A stretch of 25,657 nt of DNA from Pseudomonadota bacterium (GCA_029777935.1 JAKORH010000068.1:1-25657); one strand, 5' to 3'. Numbered from the stretch's first letter, positions 1 through 8,192 are shown. Notes: generated by a model not told the origin, from the letters alone. Program-made: numbers and translations.

Positions 1-170
1 AGCCGGGCAACGCCGCAGCCGGGCTTTCTGGCGACAACCCGAAGGGACGGGCCGAATTGGCTCGCATCGCGTTGTTGCTCGTCGCTTATTTGGATGAACC
101 AAACCGCGCTCCTCGCGCCTAGCGCTGCAAGCCAATTAGGCCCGTCGCACACACGAATTATTCACGGATA
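1..170. repeat. Non-coding element with a long inverted repeat, cut by the window edge
   Basis: This stretch has no credible gene. Positions 46-66 and 126-146 form an inverted repeat of 21 nt arms with two mismatches (GACGGGCC and AATTGGCT blocks), separated by about 59 nt. The interior includes AT-richer patches (around 82-110 and 153-176) that contrast with the surrounding coding sequence. The left end is missing, so the true length is unknown. The right end appears to run into the last codons of the DUF1841 gene, whose stop lies at 162-164. It looks like a dispersed intergenic repeat of the kind found in betaproteobacterial genomes, but no second copy is present in this window, so that identity is inference. 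An integron attC site was considered and not supported. Confidence 0.5.
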
Positions 171-620
171 GGTTCTAAGCCGGCGCTTCAGGCACTCGAG
201 ATACGCGGCGTTGATCGCCGCGGTGTCGGCTGGCAGCGCGCCGCGCTGCGAGCGCCACACGATCTCACCCAGGCATTCCATCGCTTCGTGCGCCGCGGCG
301 TGCTCGGAGCCGGCGCGCGACTTCAGTTGCTCGAACGCCGCGCGGATGCCGGGCGGCTGATCGATCGACAGTTGTTCCTCGAGCGCGAGGTGCATCGACA
401 GGTGCAGGAAGGGGTTGGTCACGCCGCGTTCGACGCCGTAGTCTTCCGCGAGCGCGCGCTCGGGTTCGTCGAGCAGTGCGTGGTACTCCGGATGCGCGCC
501 GATCCATTTCAGTGCGAGTCCTTCGAGCGGCGTCAGCAGTTCGCCGCCGTTCTGCTTGTGCCACGCGTCGCAGAAGAAGCGACGCACGTCCTCGCGCGAC
601 GGGTTGAACAGCGTGGTCAC
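162..620 (-). CDS. DUF1841 family protein
   Basis: This is a soluble protein of about 152 residues. It starts with an FNPSRED segment and carries the block NPFLHLSMHLALEEQLS followed by IDQPPGIRAAF, a combination I recognise from DUF1841, a beta/gamma-proteobacterial family of unknown function. No signal peptide, membrane segment or catalytic motif is visible. The GTG at 618-620 is chosen because family homology begins there and a GAGGG sits 7 nt upstream. An in-frame GTG at 680 would add 20 residues encoded entirely by a repeat element. The gene is last in a minus-strand cluster after nth, and the 117 nt between them are nothing but two tandem copies of that repeat. The final residues and the stop fall in the edge of the 1-170 element, so the native C-terminus may have been altered. 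The family call is fairly sure; the function is unknown. Confidence 0.85.
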   Translation of the reverse strand: MTTLFNPSREDVRRFFCDAWHKQNGGELLTPLEGLALKWIGAHPEYHALLDEPERALAEDYGVERGVTNPFLHLSMHLALEEQLSIDQPPGIRAAFEQLKSRAGSEHAAAHEAMECLGEIVWRSQRGALPADTAAINAAYLECLKRRLRTYP

Positions 621-680
621 TGGACTACCCTCGCGCTGCGCGCTCGGGGAATCGCGCTTGGGGCGACCCGGCGCGCTCAC
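621..680 (-). repeat. Start-codon-associated 60 nt repeat, copy 2
   Basis: This is the second of two tandem copies. Reading on the minus strand it begins with GTGAGC at 680 and ends immediately before the GTGACC start of the DUF1841 gene, a period of 60 nt. It differs from copy 1 at the first base, near base 30 and in the last few bases. Positions 628-648 form a hairpin: CCC pairs with GGG, two opposed GA steps follow, then GCGC pairs with GCGC around a GCA loop. The GAGGG in the 3' arm looks like a Shine-Dalgarno sequence 7 nt before the GTG. The frame is open and would add 20 residues, including PGRPK and PSAQREG, to the protein. Confidence 0.85.
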
Positions 681-741
681 TGGGCTTACCCTCGCGCTGC
701 GCGCTCGGGGATTCGCGCTTGGGGCGACCCGGCGCGCTCAT
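681..741 (-). repeat. Start-codon-associated repeat, copy 1 (61 nt)
   Basis: On the minus strand this copy begins with an ATGA at 738-741 that overlaps the TGA stop of nth, and it runs straight into copy 2. It is 61 nt long rather than 60, so its reading frame is shifted relative to copy 2 and terminates at 625-627. The hairpin at 689-709 is identical to the hairpins in the other two copies. nth itself is not damaged; only the space to the next gene is filled. Confidence 0.85.
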
Positions 742-1376
742 GGCGCCGGTGTCTTCGGACGGAATTCGCACCACTGCGCGATCATGCAGCGCCAGCACTC
801 CGGCTTGCGCGCCTTGCACACGTAGCGCCCGTGCAGGATCAGCCAGTGATGTGCGTGCCGGCGGTACGCCTCTGGAACGACCTTCAGCAGCCGGCGCTCG
901 ACCTCGTCGACGTTCTTCCCCGGCGCGATGCCGGTGCGGTTGGCCACGCGGAAGATGTGCGTGTCGACCGCGATCGTCGGCTCGCCGAAGGCGACGTTCA
1001 GCACCACGTTGGCCGTCTTTCGGCCAACGCCCGGCAACTGCTCCAGCGCCTCGCGCGTGCGCGGCACCTCGCCGCCGTGCCGCTCGACCAGCAGTTGCGA
1101 CAGCTTCAGCAGGTTCTTCGCCTTGGTGCGGTACAGGCCGATGGTCCGGATATACGGGATCAGCCCGTCCTCGCCGAGCGCGGCGAGCGCCTGCGGCGTG
1201 CGGGCGACCCGGAACAGTTCGCGCGTGGCCAGATTCACACTGCGGTCGGTCGCCTGCGCGGATAGCACGACCGCCACCAGCAGTTCGAACGGCGAACCGT
1301 ACTCGAGTTCCGACTTCGGCTCGGGATTCGCGGCAGCGAGTGCTGCGAAGATCTGCACGCGCTTTTCGTGGTTCAC
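738..1376 (-). CDS. nth: Endonuclease III (DNA glycosylase/AP lyase)
   Basis: Nth removes oxidised pyrimidines from DNA and cleaves the abasic site by beta-elimination (base excision repair). The 212-residue product has the usual length. The helix-hairpin-helix LPGVGRKTA carries the catalytic lysine at residue 120, and VDTHIFRV carries the catalytic aspartate at 138. The [4Fe-4S] cluster cysteines are at 187, 194, 197 and 203 (C-x6-C-x2-C-x5-C). These positions equal the E. coli numbering as I know it. The start is a GTG at 1374-1376 overlapping the rsxB stop by four bases (GTGA), which implies translational coupling. The nth TGA in turn overlaps the ATG of a repeat element. rsxB and nth are neighbours in many proteobacteria, which supports the call. 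Confidence 0.97.
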   Translation of the reverse strand: MNHEKRVQIFAALAAANPEPKSELEYGSPFELLVAVVLSAQATDRSVNLATRELFRVARTPQALAALGEDGLIPYIRTIGLYRTKAKNLLKLSQLLVERHGGEVPRTREALEQLPGVGRKTANVVLNVAFGEPTIAVDTHIFRVANRTGIAPGKNVDEVERRLLKVVPEAYRRHAHHWLILHGRYVCKARKPECWRCMIAQWCEFRPKTPAP

Positions 1377-1975
1377 GCCGCCTGTCCCTCGCGCCGGCGG
1401 CGCGCGCGTTCGAGCGCCGCAGCGACGGCCGCCCGGGCGTCGACCTCCGGTGGTGCAGCCCGCGACTCGCCGCCGGCCTGTTCGCGCTCCAGTCGCGCAT
1501 TGCGCGCGGCAAACCGCGCGCGCGCGGCGTCGGCGTCGTCACGGTTCCAGGCGCGCGCCGGCTCGACCGGCACCATCACGATGCAGTCCATCGGGCACGG
1601 CGGCAGGCACAGTTCGCAGCCCGTGCACAGTTGCGGCACGACCGTGTGCATCCGCTTCGCGGCTCCGACGATCGCGTCGACTGGGCAGGCCTGGATGCAT
1701 AGCGTGCAGCCGATGCAGCGGGCTTCGTCGATCGCGGCGACATGCAGAGGTCCCTCGACGCCGTGGGCGGGGTTCAGCGGCAGCACGGGCCGGCCGAGCA
1801 GTGCGGCGAGTTTCGCGATGCCTGCGTGCCCGCCGGGCGGACACTGGTTGAGGTCGGCCGCGCCGCTCGCGATCGCCTCCGCATACGGGCGGCAGCCGCC
1901 GTAGCCGCACTTCGTGCATTGGGTCTGCGGCAGCAGCGCGTCGATCGCGTCCGCCAGCGATCGGTCATCGATCAT
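1373..1975 (-). CDS. rsxB: RsxB/RnfB-type iron-sulfur electron transfer protein
   Basis: This protein of about 200 residues carries three iron-sulfur clusters. Starting at the ATG at 1975, cysteines 20, 23, 28 and 45 form the N-terminal four-cysteine domain ([17 protein letters not shown], then NQCPPGG). Two ferredoxin motifs follow, with cysteines at 87, 90, 93, 97 and at 117, 120, 123, 127. The C-terminus is a charged tail. There is no N-terminal membrane helix, unlike the RsxB of gamma-proteobacteria, and no other rnf genes are present, so it is probably a soluble electron carrier of the betaproteobacterial type; its partner is unknown. The frame is open upstream to 2125, but that part overlaps the preceding gene and is arginine-rich shadow sequence. 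The start lies 8 nt after the PA2778-like stop, and the stop overlaps the nth start. Confidence 0.92.
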   Translation of the reverse strand: MIDDRSLADAIDALLPQTQCTKCGYGGCRPYAEAIASGAADLNQCPPGGHAGIAKLAALLGRPVLPLNPAHGVEGPLHVAAIDEARCIGCTLCIQACPVDAIVGAAKRMHTVVPQLCTGCELCLPPCPMDCIVMVPVEPARAWNRDDADAARARFAARNARLEREQAGGESRAAPPEVDARAAVAAALERARRRREGQAA

Positions 1976-1983
1976 GCGCCGGA

Positions 1984-2955
1984 TTATCGCAAGCGTTCGA
2001 TCGTCGACAGCGTGTCGCGGTAGCGATCGACGCGCGGCCCGCCGAGCGCGATCGCGCGCCGCGCGGCCGCGAGCGCCTGGTCGCGATGGCCGAGCGCCGC
2101 CCATGCATTGGCGAGGTTGTTCCACGCATCGGCCGACCGCGGGTCGAGTTCTGTGGCGCGCTCGAATGCGGCCGCTGCCGGCGCAAAGTCGCGCGCGGCG
2201 TACGCGGTGTTGCCGAGCCCGATCCAGGCCAGCATGGTCTGCGGCGCGCGCTCGGTTAGCGCCAGATAGGCGGCGCGCGCGGCGGCGGTGTCGACGCGCT
2301 CCAGCGCGATCGCCGCGTCGAGCAGCGCATCCGGCGGCGGCGTTCGTGGCAGACGGGACGGTGTTGAGGCGACCATCGCCCAGTAGCCGCTGCGGGCCCA
2401 GGTGCGCTCGAACACATCGAGCGGCAGCCGCTGCCGTTCGGTCACGCCCGAATGCAGCACGATCTCGCCGCGTTCGAGGTCATAGCCGATCGCCACCGCG
2501 TAATGCCACAGCGGCGCGATCGGCAACGACAGATTCTGCAGAACGATCACGGGCTGACCGTCTGCGACCTCGGCCAGCAGCGCGTCCAGCCGCGGCGGCA
2601 GCACGACCGCCAGCCGACCATGGCGGCGCGCGGTGGCGAGCATCTCGGCCTGCAGCGAGCCTTCGCGTTCCGGCAGATACACCTGCGACTGCAGTTGCTC
2701 CGGCGTGGTGGCGAGTCCGGCTGCGTTCAGCGTCATCGCCAGCGCCGCCGGTCCGCACTGGTAGCGCTGCTGCGGATAGAACGGCACATCGCCGAGCAGC
2801 GCCTGCCGCGGCAAGCCGGCCGGCGCGTGCGCCGCCAGCGCGGCCGTCTGGGGTGGCGTGGCGCAGCCCGCGAGCAGCAGCGCGATCAGCAGCAGCGCAA
2901 AAAGCACAACCCCCGCCGTAGCGGGGGCTGCGTCGGACTTCACTCCCGCGGTCAA
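1984..2955 (-). CDS. PA2778-family C39-fold cysteine peptidase, TPR lipoprotein
   Basis: The 323-residue product starts with a lipoprotein signal: a hydrophobic run, then LLAGC with the lipidated cysteine at 31. A C39-like papain-fold domain follows, with the nucleophile region QCGPAALAM (Cys67) and the histidine region [11 protein letters not shown] (His151). From about residue 205 to the end the sequence is alanine-rich TPR repeats, for example [19 protein letters not shown]. This architecture matches the PA2778 family. I infer that it is anchored in an envelope membrane facing the periplasm. It overlaps the PA2779-like gene upstream by four bases, an association known from Pseudomonas, so the two products probably act together. 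The substrate is unknown. The family call is firm; peptidase activity is inferred from the motifs. Confidence 0.9.
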   Translation of the reverse strand: MTAGVKSDAAPATAGVVLFALLLIALLLAGCATPPQTAALAAHAPAGLPRQALLGDVPFYPQQRYQCGPAALAMTLNAAGLATTPEQLQSQVYLPEREGSLQAEMLATARRHGRLAVVLPPRLDALLAEVADGQPVIVLQNLSLPIAPLWHYAVAIGYDLERGEIVLHSGVTERQRLPLDVFERTWARSGYWAMVASTPSRLPRTPPPDALLDAAIALERVDTAAARAAYLALTERAPQTMLAWIGLGNTAYAARDFAPAAAAFERATELDPRSADAWNNLANAWAALGHRDQALAAARRAIALGGPRVDRYRDTLSTIERLR

Positions 2956-3335
2956 CGGATCGGGCGCGTGAACGGGAAGACCTTGGTCAGGCCCAGGATG
3001 TCGGTGATCAGCAGCAGAACGAAGATGAACAGGATCACGCCGATCGCGTCGCCGCCGGTGGGAAGCTGATCGAGCCGCTGCGCCAGCAGTTGCGCCTCGT
3101 CGTTGGTCAGCGCATCGACGCGCGCCTGCACGTCGCTCGGCGCCACGCCGTGCGCCACCAGCGCGTCGCGCACGTCGGCGCGCGTCAGCAACTGCGACAG
3201 CCGCTCGCGGGCCGAGGTCGCCTGCTGCGCGACTTCGCCGGTTCCGACCATGCCGGCGTGCGCCGGCAGCGGCAGACTGGTTCCCAGCACGCAGATGGCA
3301 GCGACGGTCGCGATGGTGCGCCGGAACTTCTTCAT
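2952..3335 (-). CDS. PA2779-family small exported membrane protein
   Basis: This is a 127-residue protein. An N-terminal signal peptide (MKKFRRTIAT and a hydrophobic stretch, probably cut after AHA at residue 27) is followed by a helical, charged region at about 30-92. A double glycine at 94-95 precedes a single hydrophobic segment (about 97-116) and the short tail [11 protein letters not shown]. This pattern fits the PA2779 family, of unknown function. The ATG at 3333-3335 is preferred over an upstream in-frame start at 3389 because GGAG lies at good spacing and a proper signal peptide begins there. It is the first gene of the minus-strand cluster and overlaps the C39-like gene by four bases. 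The two-gene arrangement suggests a peptidase and its partner or substrate. Confidence 0.88.
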   Translation of the reverse strand: MKKFRRTIATVAAICVLGTSLPLPAHAGMVGTGEVAQQATSARERLSQLLTRADVRDALVAHGVAPSDVQARVDALTNDEAQLLAQRLDQLPTGGDAIGVILFIFVLLLITDILGLTKVFPFTRPIR

Positions 3336-3414
3336 GGTGTCTCCTCGCAGAAAGGCCCGCCGGGGGCTCGACGGGCCGAAGTTTGCCACGCCGCGCGGCG
3401 GCGGCGCGCGCGGA

Positions 3415-4650
3415 TCAGGCGTTCGCCCGAATGAAGTCCCGGATCTCGGGGTAGATCGCTTCGCGCCAGCGCCGGCCAGAGAAGATGCCGTAGTGGCCGA
3501 CGCCCTTCGCGGTCAGGTGGCGCTGCCTGCTCTTCGGGATCGACTTGCAGAGGTCGTGCGCGGCCTGCGTCTGGCCGCTGCCGGAGATGTCGTCGAGTTC
3601 GCCCTCGATCGTGAACAGCGCCACGCTCCGGATGTCCTCGGGCGCCACGCGCCGGCCGCGCACGTGCCAGGTGCCGCGCGGCAGCGCGTGCTCCTGGAAC
3701 ACGATGCGGATCGTGTCGAGGTAGTACTCCGCCGGCAGGTCGATCACCGCGTTGTATTCGTCGTAGAAGCCGCGGTGCGACTCGACGTCCTCGAGGTCGC
3801 CCTTGACCAGGTCGAGGTAGTAGTCCCAGTGCGAGTTCAAATGCCGGTCGGGATTCATCGCGACGAAGCCCGCGTGCTGCAAGAAACCCGGATACACGCT
3901 GCGCAGGTAGCCGGGATGCGTGCTCGGCACCTTGAAGATCACGTTGTTCTCGAACCACTCCAGCGGCTTGCGGGTCGCGAGCGCGTTGACGTCGGTGGGA
4001 TTGCGGCGCGTGTCGATCGGCCCGCCCATCATCGTCATCGAGCGCGGCAGCTTCGGGTCCTTCGCGCTCGCCATCAGCGAGATCGCGGCCAGCACCGGCA
4101 CGGTCGGCTGGCACACCGAAATCACGTGCACGTCCGGCCCCAGCAGCCGGATGAACTCGGTCACGTAACCGACGTAGTCGTCGAGGTGGAACGGACCGTA
4201 CGCTATCGGCACCAGTCGCGCGTCGACCCAGTCTGCGATGTAGACATCGTGGGCGGGCAGCAGCGCGCGCACCGTGTCGCGCAGCAGCGTGGCGTGGTGG
4301 CCCGACAGCGGTGCGACGACGAGCACGGTCGGGTCTTTCGCGCGCCCCGCCTGGCCGTTCGTGAAGCCACGCCTGAAGTGCAGCAGCTTGCAGAACGGCT
4401 GGTCGAGGACGATCTCTTCCTTGACCGGCACCTTGCGGCCGTCGACGATCGTCGGGCTCAGGTCGAACGCCGGCTTTTCGTATTGCTTGCCGATCCGGTG
4501 CAGCAGGTCGTAGCCCGCGGCGACGCGGCGCGAGAACGGCGTATACGACAGCGGGCTGTAGGGGGACGAAAACAGTTCCGATGTGGCTTGCGCCCACACG
4601 GAAAGCGGATTCATGAATTTGCGATGCAGGTCATGCAGGTGATACAGCAT
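3415..4650 (-). CDS. phaZ: Intracellular polyhydroxyalkanoate (PHB) depolymerase
   Basis: PhaZ mobilises stored poly-3-hydroxybutyrate granules in the cytoplasm. The 411-residue product begins MLYHLHDLHRKFMNPLSVWA, typical of the PhaZ1 class of Ralstonia/Cupriavidus, and has an alpha/beta-hydrolase fold. The nucleophile is a cysteine rather than serine, in SVCQPTVPV (Cys180), as in that class. The acid is Asp353 or Asp354 in EGELDDISG, and the histidine is His386 in GVGHYGIF. There is no signal peptide. The start at 4648-4650 is chosen over an upstream GTG at 4692 because family homology begins there and GGGAG lies just upstream. The gene stands alone, with its own promoter at 4707-4735. The family call is very confident. 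Confidence 0.95.
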   Translation of the reverse strand: MLYHLHDLHRKFMNPLSVWAQATSELFSSPYSPLSYTPFSRRVAAGYDLLHRIGKQYEKPAFDLSPTIVDGRKVPVKEEIVLDQPFCKLLHFRRGFTNGQAGRAKDPTVLVVAPLSGHHATLLRDTVRALLPAHDVYIADWVDARLVPIAYGPFHLDDYVGYVTEFIRLLGPDVHVISVCQPTVPVLAAISLMASAKDPKLPRSMTMMGGPIDTRRNPTDVNALATRKPLEWFENNVIFKVPSTHPGYLRSVYPGFLQHAGFVAMNPDRHLNSHWDYYLDLVKGDLEDVESHRGFYDEYNAVIDLPAEYYLDTIRIVFQEHALPRGTWHVRGRRVAPEDIRSVALFTIEGELDDISGSGQTQAAHDLCKSIPKSRQRHLTAKGVGHYGIFSGRRWREAIYPEIRDFIRANA

Positions 4651-4706
4651 CCGCCACTCCCGCCAACGCGCGTCCTCCGACCTTGTGATCACCGATTTGC
4701 GCGCGG

Positions 4707-4735
4707 ATTATGCGCGCAGGTATGCATTGCAGCAA
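4707..4735 (-). promoter_or_regulatory. Predicted sigma70 promoter of phaZ
   Basis: On the minus strand, TTGCTG (4730-4735) is followed after 17 nt by CATAAT (4707-4712). Both hexamers are close to consensus and the spacing is ideal. Transcription would start near 4700, giving a leader of about 50 nt to the phaZ ATG. Confidence 0.65.
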
Positions 4736-4947
4736 ATCCGCTGAAAGGCTTGGTCAGCACCGAGGTTTCAGCCAGTTGCGGCTCTCTGTTGCGGGCGGAT
4801 CAGCGGGTCGGTCAAAGGAGGCTGCTCCGCGCGCGCGAATGTTCGTCCGACTTGCATCGGCGCAAATCGAGGGCCCGGTCGCCACGTCCGAACCGGGCGG
4901 ACTGGCCAGGCGGCCAGTTCGTGCGCTCATCTCGGTCGCTGTGCGAC

Positions 4948-4968
4948 GATTCCCGAAGCATGAGAATC
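4948..4968. promoter_or_regulatory. Imperfect palindrome upstream of the IclR gene, candidate operator
   Basis: GATTCCC and GAGAATC form 7 nt arms (one mismatch) around a 7 nt centre, about 40 nt before the IclR start. A weak -10-like GAGAAT at 4962-4967 lies inside it. The position would suit autoregulation by the adjacent IclR protein, but a single imperfect palindrome is weak evidence. Confidence 0.3.
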
Positions 4969-5008
4969 CAATTACCAAGCCGATCGCGTTCGTGGCAGGA
5001 TGGCGCCC

Positions 5009-5758
5009 ATGCAATCCGGCCGTGACGTCCCGCACAAGTCGGCTGCGCCGGATCGGGCTCTGCAACTGCTGGCTGCCATCGCCCAGCACGGCGCGGCAAT
5101 TCCCGTCAAGCGCCTGTGTCAGATCGCGGGCCTGCCGTCGAGCACCGTGTATCGCCATCTGTCGATGCTGAGGCGCTGGGGATTCGTTGCCGAAGGAGAG
5201 CGCGAAGGCACCTATGAGCCCGGGCCAACCAGCCTGCAGCTTTGCTGGGGCGGCCGGGTGTCCCGGATGACGGTCGCAGCGCAGCCGGAACTGCAGCGGC
5301 TGGTTGAGCTGACCGGCGAAAGTGCAGGGCTGATGGTGACGGTCAATGCGCAGGTCGTCTGCCTCGACATGGTCGAAAGCCCTCAGGCGCTGCGCTGCTC
5401 GTTCCGGAAGGGGAGCGTTCTGCCATTGGTGCGCGGTGCCTCGGCGAAGGCGCAGCTCGCCTTCCTTCCCTCGCGTGAGCGGGACGAGATTCTCGGGCAG
5501 CAGGTTGCCAACGCCGATGGGACGGCGCGACGGGCCCTCGAGAAGGAACTCGCCGCGATTCGCACTGCCGGCTATGCCGTCAGCGAGAGCGAGGTCGATC
5601 TTGGCGTTTGGGGTGTTTCCGTGCCGATCCTGAGCCGCCGCCAGCGCCTGCTCGGCGGCGTTTCGCTGATGGCGCCGTCGGTTCGCGTGGGCGAGCGGCG
5701 CAAGACGATGATCCACGCCACCGTGGCCGCCGCCGGCCGGATCGCCGGCAAGCTCTGA
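5009..5758 (+). CDS. IclR family transcriptional regulator
   Basis: This cytoplasmic DNA-binding regulator has about 249 residues. The N-terminal winged helix-turn-helix (about 13-75) includes the recognition region LPSSTVYRHLSMLRRWGFV, and the rest is the IclR effector-binding domain (ELQRLVELTGESAGLMV, then the GxSVPI-like segment GVWGVSVPIL). The ATG at 5009 is chosen because AGGA lies 8 nt upstream; an in-frame ATG at 5000 is the alternative and adds three residues. It lies 21 nt upstream of, and on the same strand as, a polar amino acid ABC importer. It therefore probably controls that importer in response to the transported compound or a metabolite of it. The effector cannot be read from the sequence. 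Confidence 0.92.
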   Translation: MQSGRDVPHKSAAPDRALQLLAAIAQHGAAIPVKRLCQIAGLPSSTVYRHLSMLRRWGFVAEGEREGTYEPGPTSLQLCWGGRVSRMTVAAQPELQRLVELTGESAGLMVTVNAQVVCLDMVESPQALRCSFRKGSVLPLVRGASAKAQLAFLPSRERDEILGQQVANADGTARRALEKELAAIRTAGYAVSESEVDLGVWGVSVPILSRRQRLLGGVSLMAPSVRVGERRKTMIHATVAAAGRIAGKL

Positions 5759-5779
5759 TCAACCTCGAGGATCCTGCCA

Positions 5780-6511
5780 ATGATTCGCCTTCGTCGCCGC
5801 CTGCTCCTGCTGGCCACTTCCGCAATGATCTCGCTCTCCGGCGCCGCCGGCGCGCAGGACGCGCTGCGCGTGGCCACCGATGCCACGTTCCCGCCGTTCG
5901 AATACACCGAGAGCGGCAAGCGCGTCGGCTTCGACGTCGAGCTGATCGAGGCCATCGCGAAAGTGCTGAACCGGAAGGTCGAGTGGATCGACATCGACTT
6001 CAAGGGTCTCGTCCCGGGGCTCGTCGCCAAGCGCTTCGACGTTGCCGCTTCCGCCATCTACATCACCGACGAACGGCGCAAGGTCGTTGCTTTCACTGAT
6101 CCCTACTACCCAGGCGGCCTGGTGATCATGACGCGGAAGGGCGACACGAGCATCAAGGGTCCGGAGGATCTGAAGGGCAAGAAGGTGTCGGTGCAGGTGG
6201 GCACGAAGTCCGTCAATTTCCTGAAGGAGAACTTCCCCGCGATCGAGCGCGTCGAGGTGGAGAAGAACCAGGAGATGTTCCAGCTGGTCGAAATCGGGCG
6301 CGCCGACGCGGCGGTCACCGGGAAGCCCGCGGCCAAGGTCTATGCGCGCACCCGTGGAACGTTGCAGGTTCTCGACAAGCCGCTCACCATCGAGGAGTAC
6401 GGCTACGCGCTGCGCAAGGACGACCCGGCGCTGGTCAAGCAGTTCAACGACGCGTTGCAGAAGCTCAAGGCCGACGGTACGTACGACAAGCTGGTCGCGA
6501 AATACCTGTAA
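5780..6511 (+). CDS. Polar amino acid ABC transporter, periplasmic binding protein
   Basis: This 243-residue family 3 solute-binding protein has an arginine-rich, hydrophobic signal peptide, probably cut after AGA at residue 25. The mature start [15 protein letters not shown] is typical of HisJ/GlnH/FliY-type proteins, as are the [15 protein letters not shown] and [16 protein letters not shown] segments (here [13 protein letters not shown]). The length is normal. It would capture a polar amino acid in the periplasm and deliver it to the permease encoded next; glutamate, glutamine, histidine, cystine or an opine are all possible. GAGG lies upstream of the ATG. It is the first structural gene after the IclR regulator, with a 24 nt gap to the permease. 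Confidence 0.93.
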   Translation: MIRLRRRLLLLATSAMISLSGAAGAQDALRVATDATFPPFEYTESGKRVGFDVELIEAIAKVLNRKVEWIDIDFKGLVPGLVAKRFDVAASAIYITDERRKVVAFTDPYYPGGLVIMTRKGDTSIKGPEDLKGKKVSVQVGTKSVNFLKENFPAIERVEVEKNQEMFQLVEIGRADAAVTGKPAAKVYARTRGTLQVLDKPLTIEEYGYALRKDDPALVKQFNDALQKLKADGTYDKLVAKYL

Positions 6512-6535
6512 TGCCCCGGCCGCGAGGCGCCGACC

Positions 6536-7204
6536 ATGGACTTCGATTTCTCGCCGGTGTGGGGCGGCTGGCGCGAGCTGGCGCACGGCACGCTGGTCAC
6601 CGTCGAAGTGACGGCCGGCGCCATCGCACTCGGCTGCATCTTCGGCCTGTTCATAGGGCTGGGGCGGCTCGATGCGCGCCAGCGCCTGCTCTACGGCGCC
6701 TGTACCGCGTACGTGTCGTTCATACGCGGCACGCCGCTGCTGGTGCAGCTCTTCATCTGGTTCTTCGGCCTGCCGCATTTCGGCATCGATCTGCCGGCGT
6801 TCGTGTGCGGCGTGCTGGGCATGGGGATGTACAGCGGCGCGTATGTCTCCGAGATCGTGCGCGGTGCCATCCAGTCGATCGATCGCGGCCAGATGGAAGC
6901 CGCGCGTTCGCTCGGCATGCCGTACCGGATGGCGATGCGGCAGATCATCATTCCCCAGGCCGTGGTGCGCATGATTCCGCCGCTCGGCAACGAGTTCGTC
7001 GCGCTGATCAAGAATTCGTCGCTGGTGTCGCTGCTGACGATCACCGACGTAATGCACGAAGGGCAGAAGATCATCAGCGTTTCGTATCGCTCGCTCGAGG
7101 TGTACCTCGCGATCGCACTCGTCTACTTCGTTCTGACCAACGCCACCGGGCTCGCGCTGCGCTTGGCGGAGCGGCGGCTCGGCGCGGCCGGAGCGGTGCA
7201 ATGA
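6536..7204 (+). CDS. Polar amino acid ABC transporter permease (HisMQ/GlnP type)
   Basis: This is a 222-residue inner-membrane protein of the His/Glu/Gln/Arg/opine permease family. Early features are [20 protein letters not shown] and [15 protein letters not shown]. The EAA loop that contacts the ATPase reads [23 protein letters not shown] at about 121-143. The remainder has about five hydrophobic helices. There is only one permease gene, so it probably forms a homodimer. Its stop overlaps the start of the ATPase gene by four bases (ATGA), indicating coupled translation. Confidence 0.93.
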   Translation: MDFDFSPVWGGWRELAHGTLVTVEVTAGAIALGCIFGLFIGLGRLDARQRLLYGACTAYVSFIRGTPLLVQLFIWFFGLPHFGIDLPAFVCGVLGMGMYSGAYVSEIVRGAIQSIDRGQMEAARSLGMPYRMAMRQIIIPQAVVRMIPPLGNEFVALIKNSSLVSLLTITDVMHEGQKIISVSYRSLEVYLAIALVYFVLTNATGLALRLAERRLGAAGAVQ

Positions 7205-8025
7205 GTCCGCGCATGGATCCGATCGTCCGCATGCGCGACGTGACCAAGTCGTTCGGTCCGGTGGCGGTGCTCAAGGGCGTCAGCTTCGACGTCATGGCCT
7301 CGCAGGTGAGCGTTGTGATCGGACCCAGCGGCTCGGGCAAGAGCACGCTGCTGCGCTGCTGCAACGGGCTGGAGGCCGCGGATGGGGGGACGATCGACAT
7401 CTGCGGCGAGCGCCTGGTCGCCGACGGCCGCTTGCTGCCCGATGACCGCCTCAACGCGCTGCGAGCGAAGGTCGGGATGGTGTTCCAGTCGTTCAACCTG
7501 TTTCCGCACCTGACCGTGCTCGACAACGTGACGATCGCACCCCGGAAGCTGAGGCGCATCGCGAGCGAAGCCGCCGACGCGATGGCGCGCGAGATCCTCG
7601 ACAAGGTCGGCCTGGCGCAGAAGGTCGGCGCCTATCCGTCCACGCTGTCCGGCGGCCAGAAGCAGCGCGTGGCGATCGCACGTGCGCTGGCCATGCAGCC
7701 GCAGGTCATGTTGTTCGACGAGCCCACGTCCGCGCTCGATCCCGAACTCGTCGGCGAAGTGCTGCAGGTCATGAAGAACCTCGCACGCGAAGGCATGACG
7801 ATGATGGTCGTCACCCATGAGATGGGCTTTGCCCGCGAGGTCGGGGACGTGGTCGCGGTGATGGACCACGGCGTGCTGCTCGAATCAGGACCGCCGGCAC
7901 AGATCTTCGACGATCCGCAGCATCCGCGCACGCGCGAGTTCCTGCAGGCGGTCATCGCGCGGGGCCCGGTGCGTCAGCGTGCTGAAACGGGCGCGGCGGC
8001 GCCGCTCGCGATCGAGGACCATTGA
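7201..8025 (+). CDS. Polar amino acid ABC transporter ATP-binding protein (GlnQ type)
   Basis: This 274-residue cytoplasmic ATPase drives the importer encoded upstream. Walker A is GPSGSGKST (41-49), the Q-loop glutamine is in [17 protein letters not shown], the signature [15 protein letters not shown] starts at 149, Walker B is [13 protein letters not shown] (about 169-181), and the switch histidine is in VVTHEMGFA. These features are typical of the GlnQ/HisP class. The ATG at 7201 overlaps the permease stop. The frame is open far upstream within the permease gene, but that part is shadow sequence. A C-terminal tail of about 20 residues extends beyond the usual end. Transcription of this operon converges on fpr; the 167 nt between them hold no convincing terminator hairpin. 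Confidence 0.94.
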   Translation: MSPRMDPIVRMRDVTKSFGPVAVLKGVSFDVMASQVSVVIGPSGSGKSTLLRCCNGLEAADGGTIDICGERLVADGRLLPDDRLNALRAKVGMVFQSFNLFPHLTVLDNVTIAPRKLRRIASEAADAMAREILDKVGLAQKVGAYPSTLSGGQKQRVAIARALAMQPQVMLFDEPTSALDPELVGEVLQVMKNLAREGMTMMVVTHEMGFAREVGDVVAVMDHGVLLESGPPAQIFDDPQHPRTREFLQAVIARGPVRQRAETGAAAPLAIEDH

Positions 8026-8192
8026 CTCCCGGGGAAGCGGCGGGAGCGGGCGCGTCGGGAACTTGACCGGCTCCTCGGCTTCCGGAAGGGGTGGGCACGC
8101 GAGTGCGCACGCCGCGCCGTCCGGAGCTCGGTCACCAGGACGAACGTGCGGCGATGTTCCGTCGCAGGGAGGCATCGCGGCCGTTGCGGCGA

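Larger units (their letters stand above)
4651..4999. other. Divergent intergenic region between phaZ and the IclR gene
   Basis: These 349 nt separate two outward-facing genes. The phaZ side holds a clear sigma70-type promoter. The IclR side holds an imperfect palindrome at 4948-4968. A frame open on the plus strand through the middle (from 4710) overlaps the IclR gene, has no family-like sequence and is rejected as coding. I see no RNA gene or strong hairpin in the middle part. Confidence 0.7.

Noticed and set aside
121..180. Possible integron attC site or insertion sequence end
   Set aside because: The inverted repeat lacks paired attC core sites, and there is no transposase or gene cassette nearby.
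3103..5025. A plus-strand open frame of about 640 codons opposite the PA2779-like gene and phaZ
   Set aside because: phaZ on the other strand has full-length homology and catalytic residues; the plus frame has none.
4710..5171. A small plus-strand frame in the phaZ-IclR gap
   Set aside because: It overlaps the IclR winged helix in another frame, and its sequence has no recognisable features.
8026..8192. Bidirectional terminator between the GlnQ-type ATPase gene and fpr
   Set aside because: Only short GC palindromes such as CTTCCGGAAG were seen, with no T-tract on either strand.
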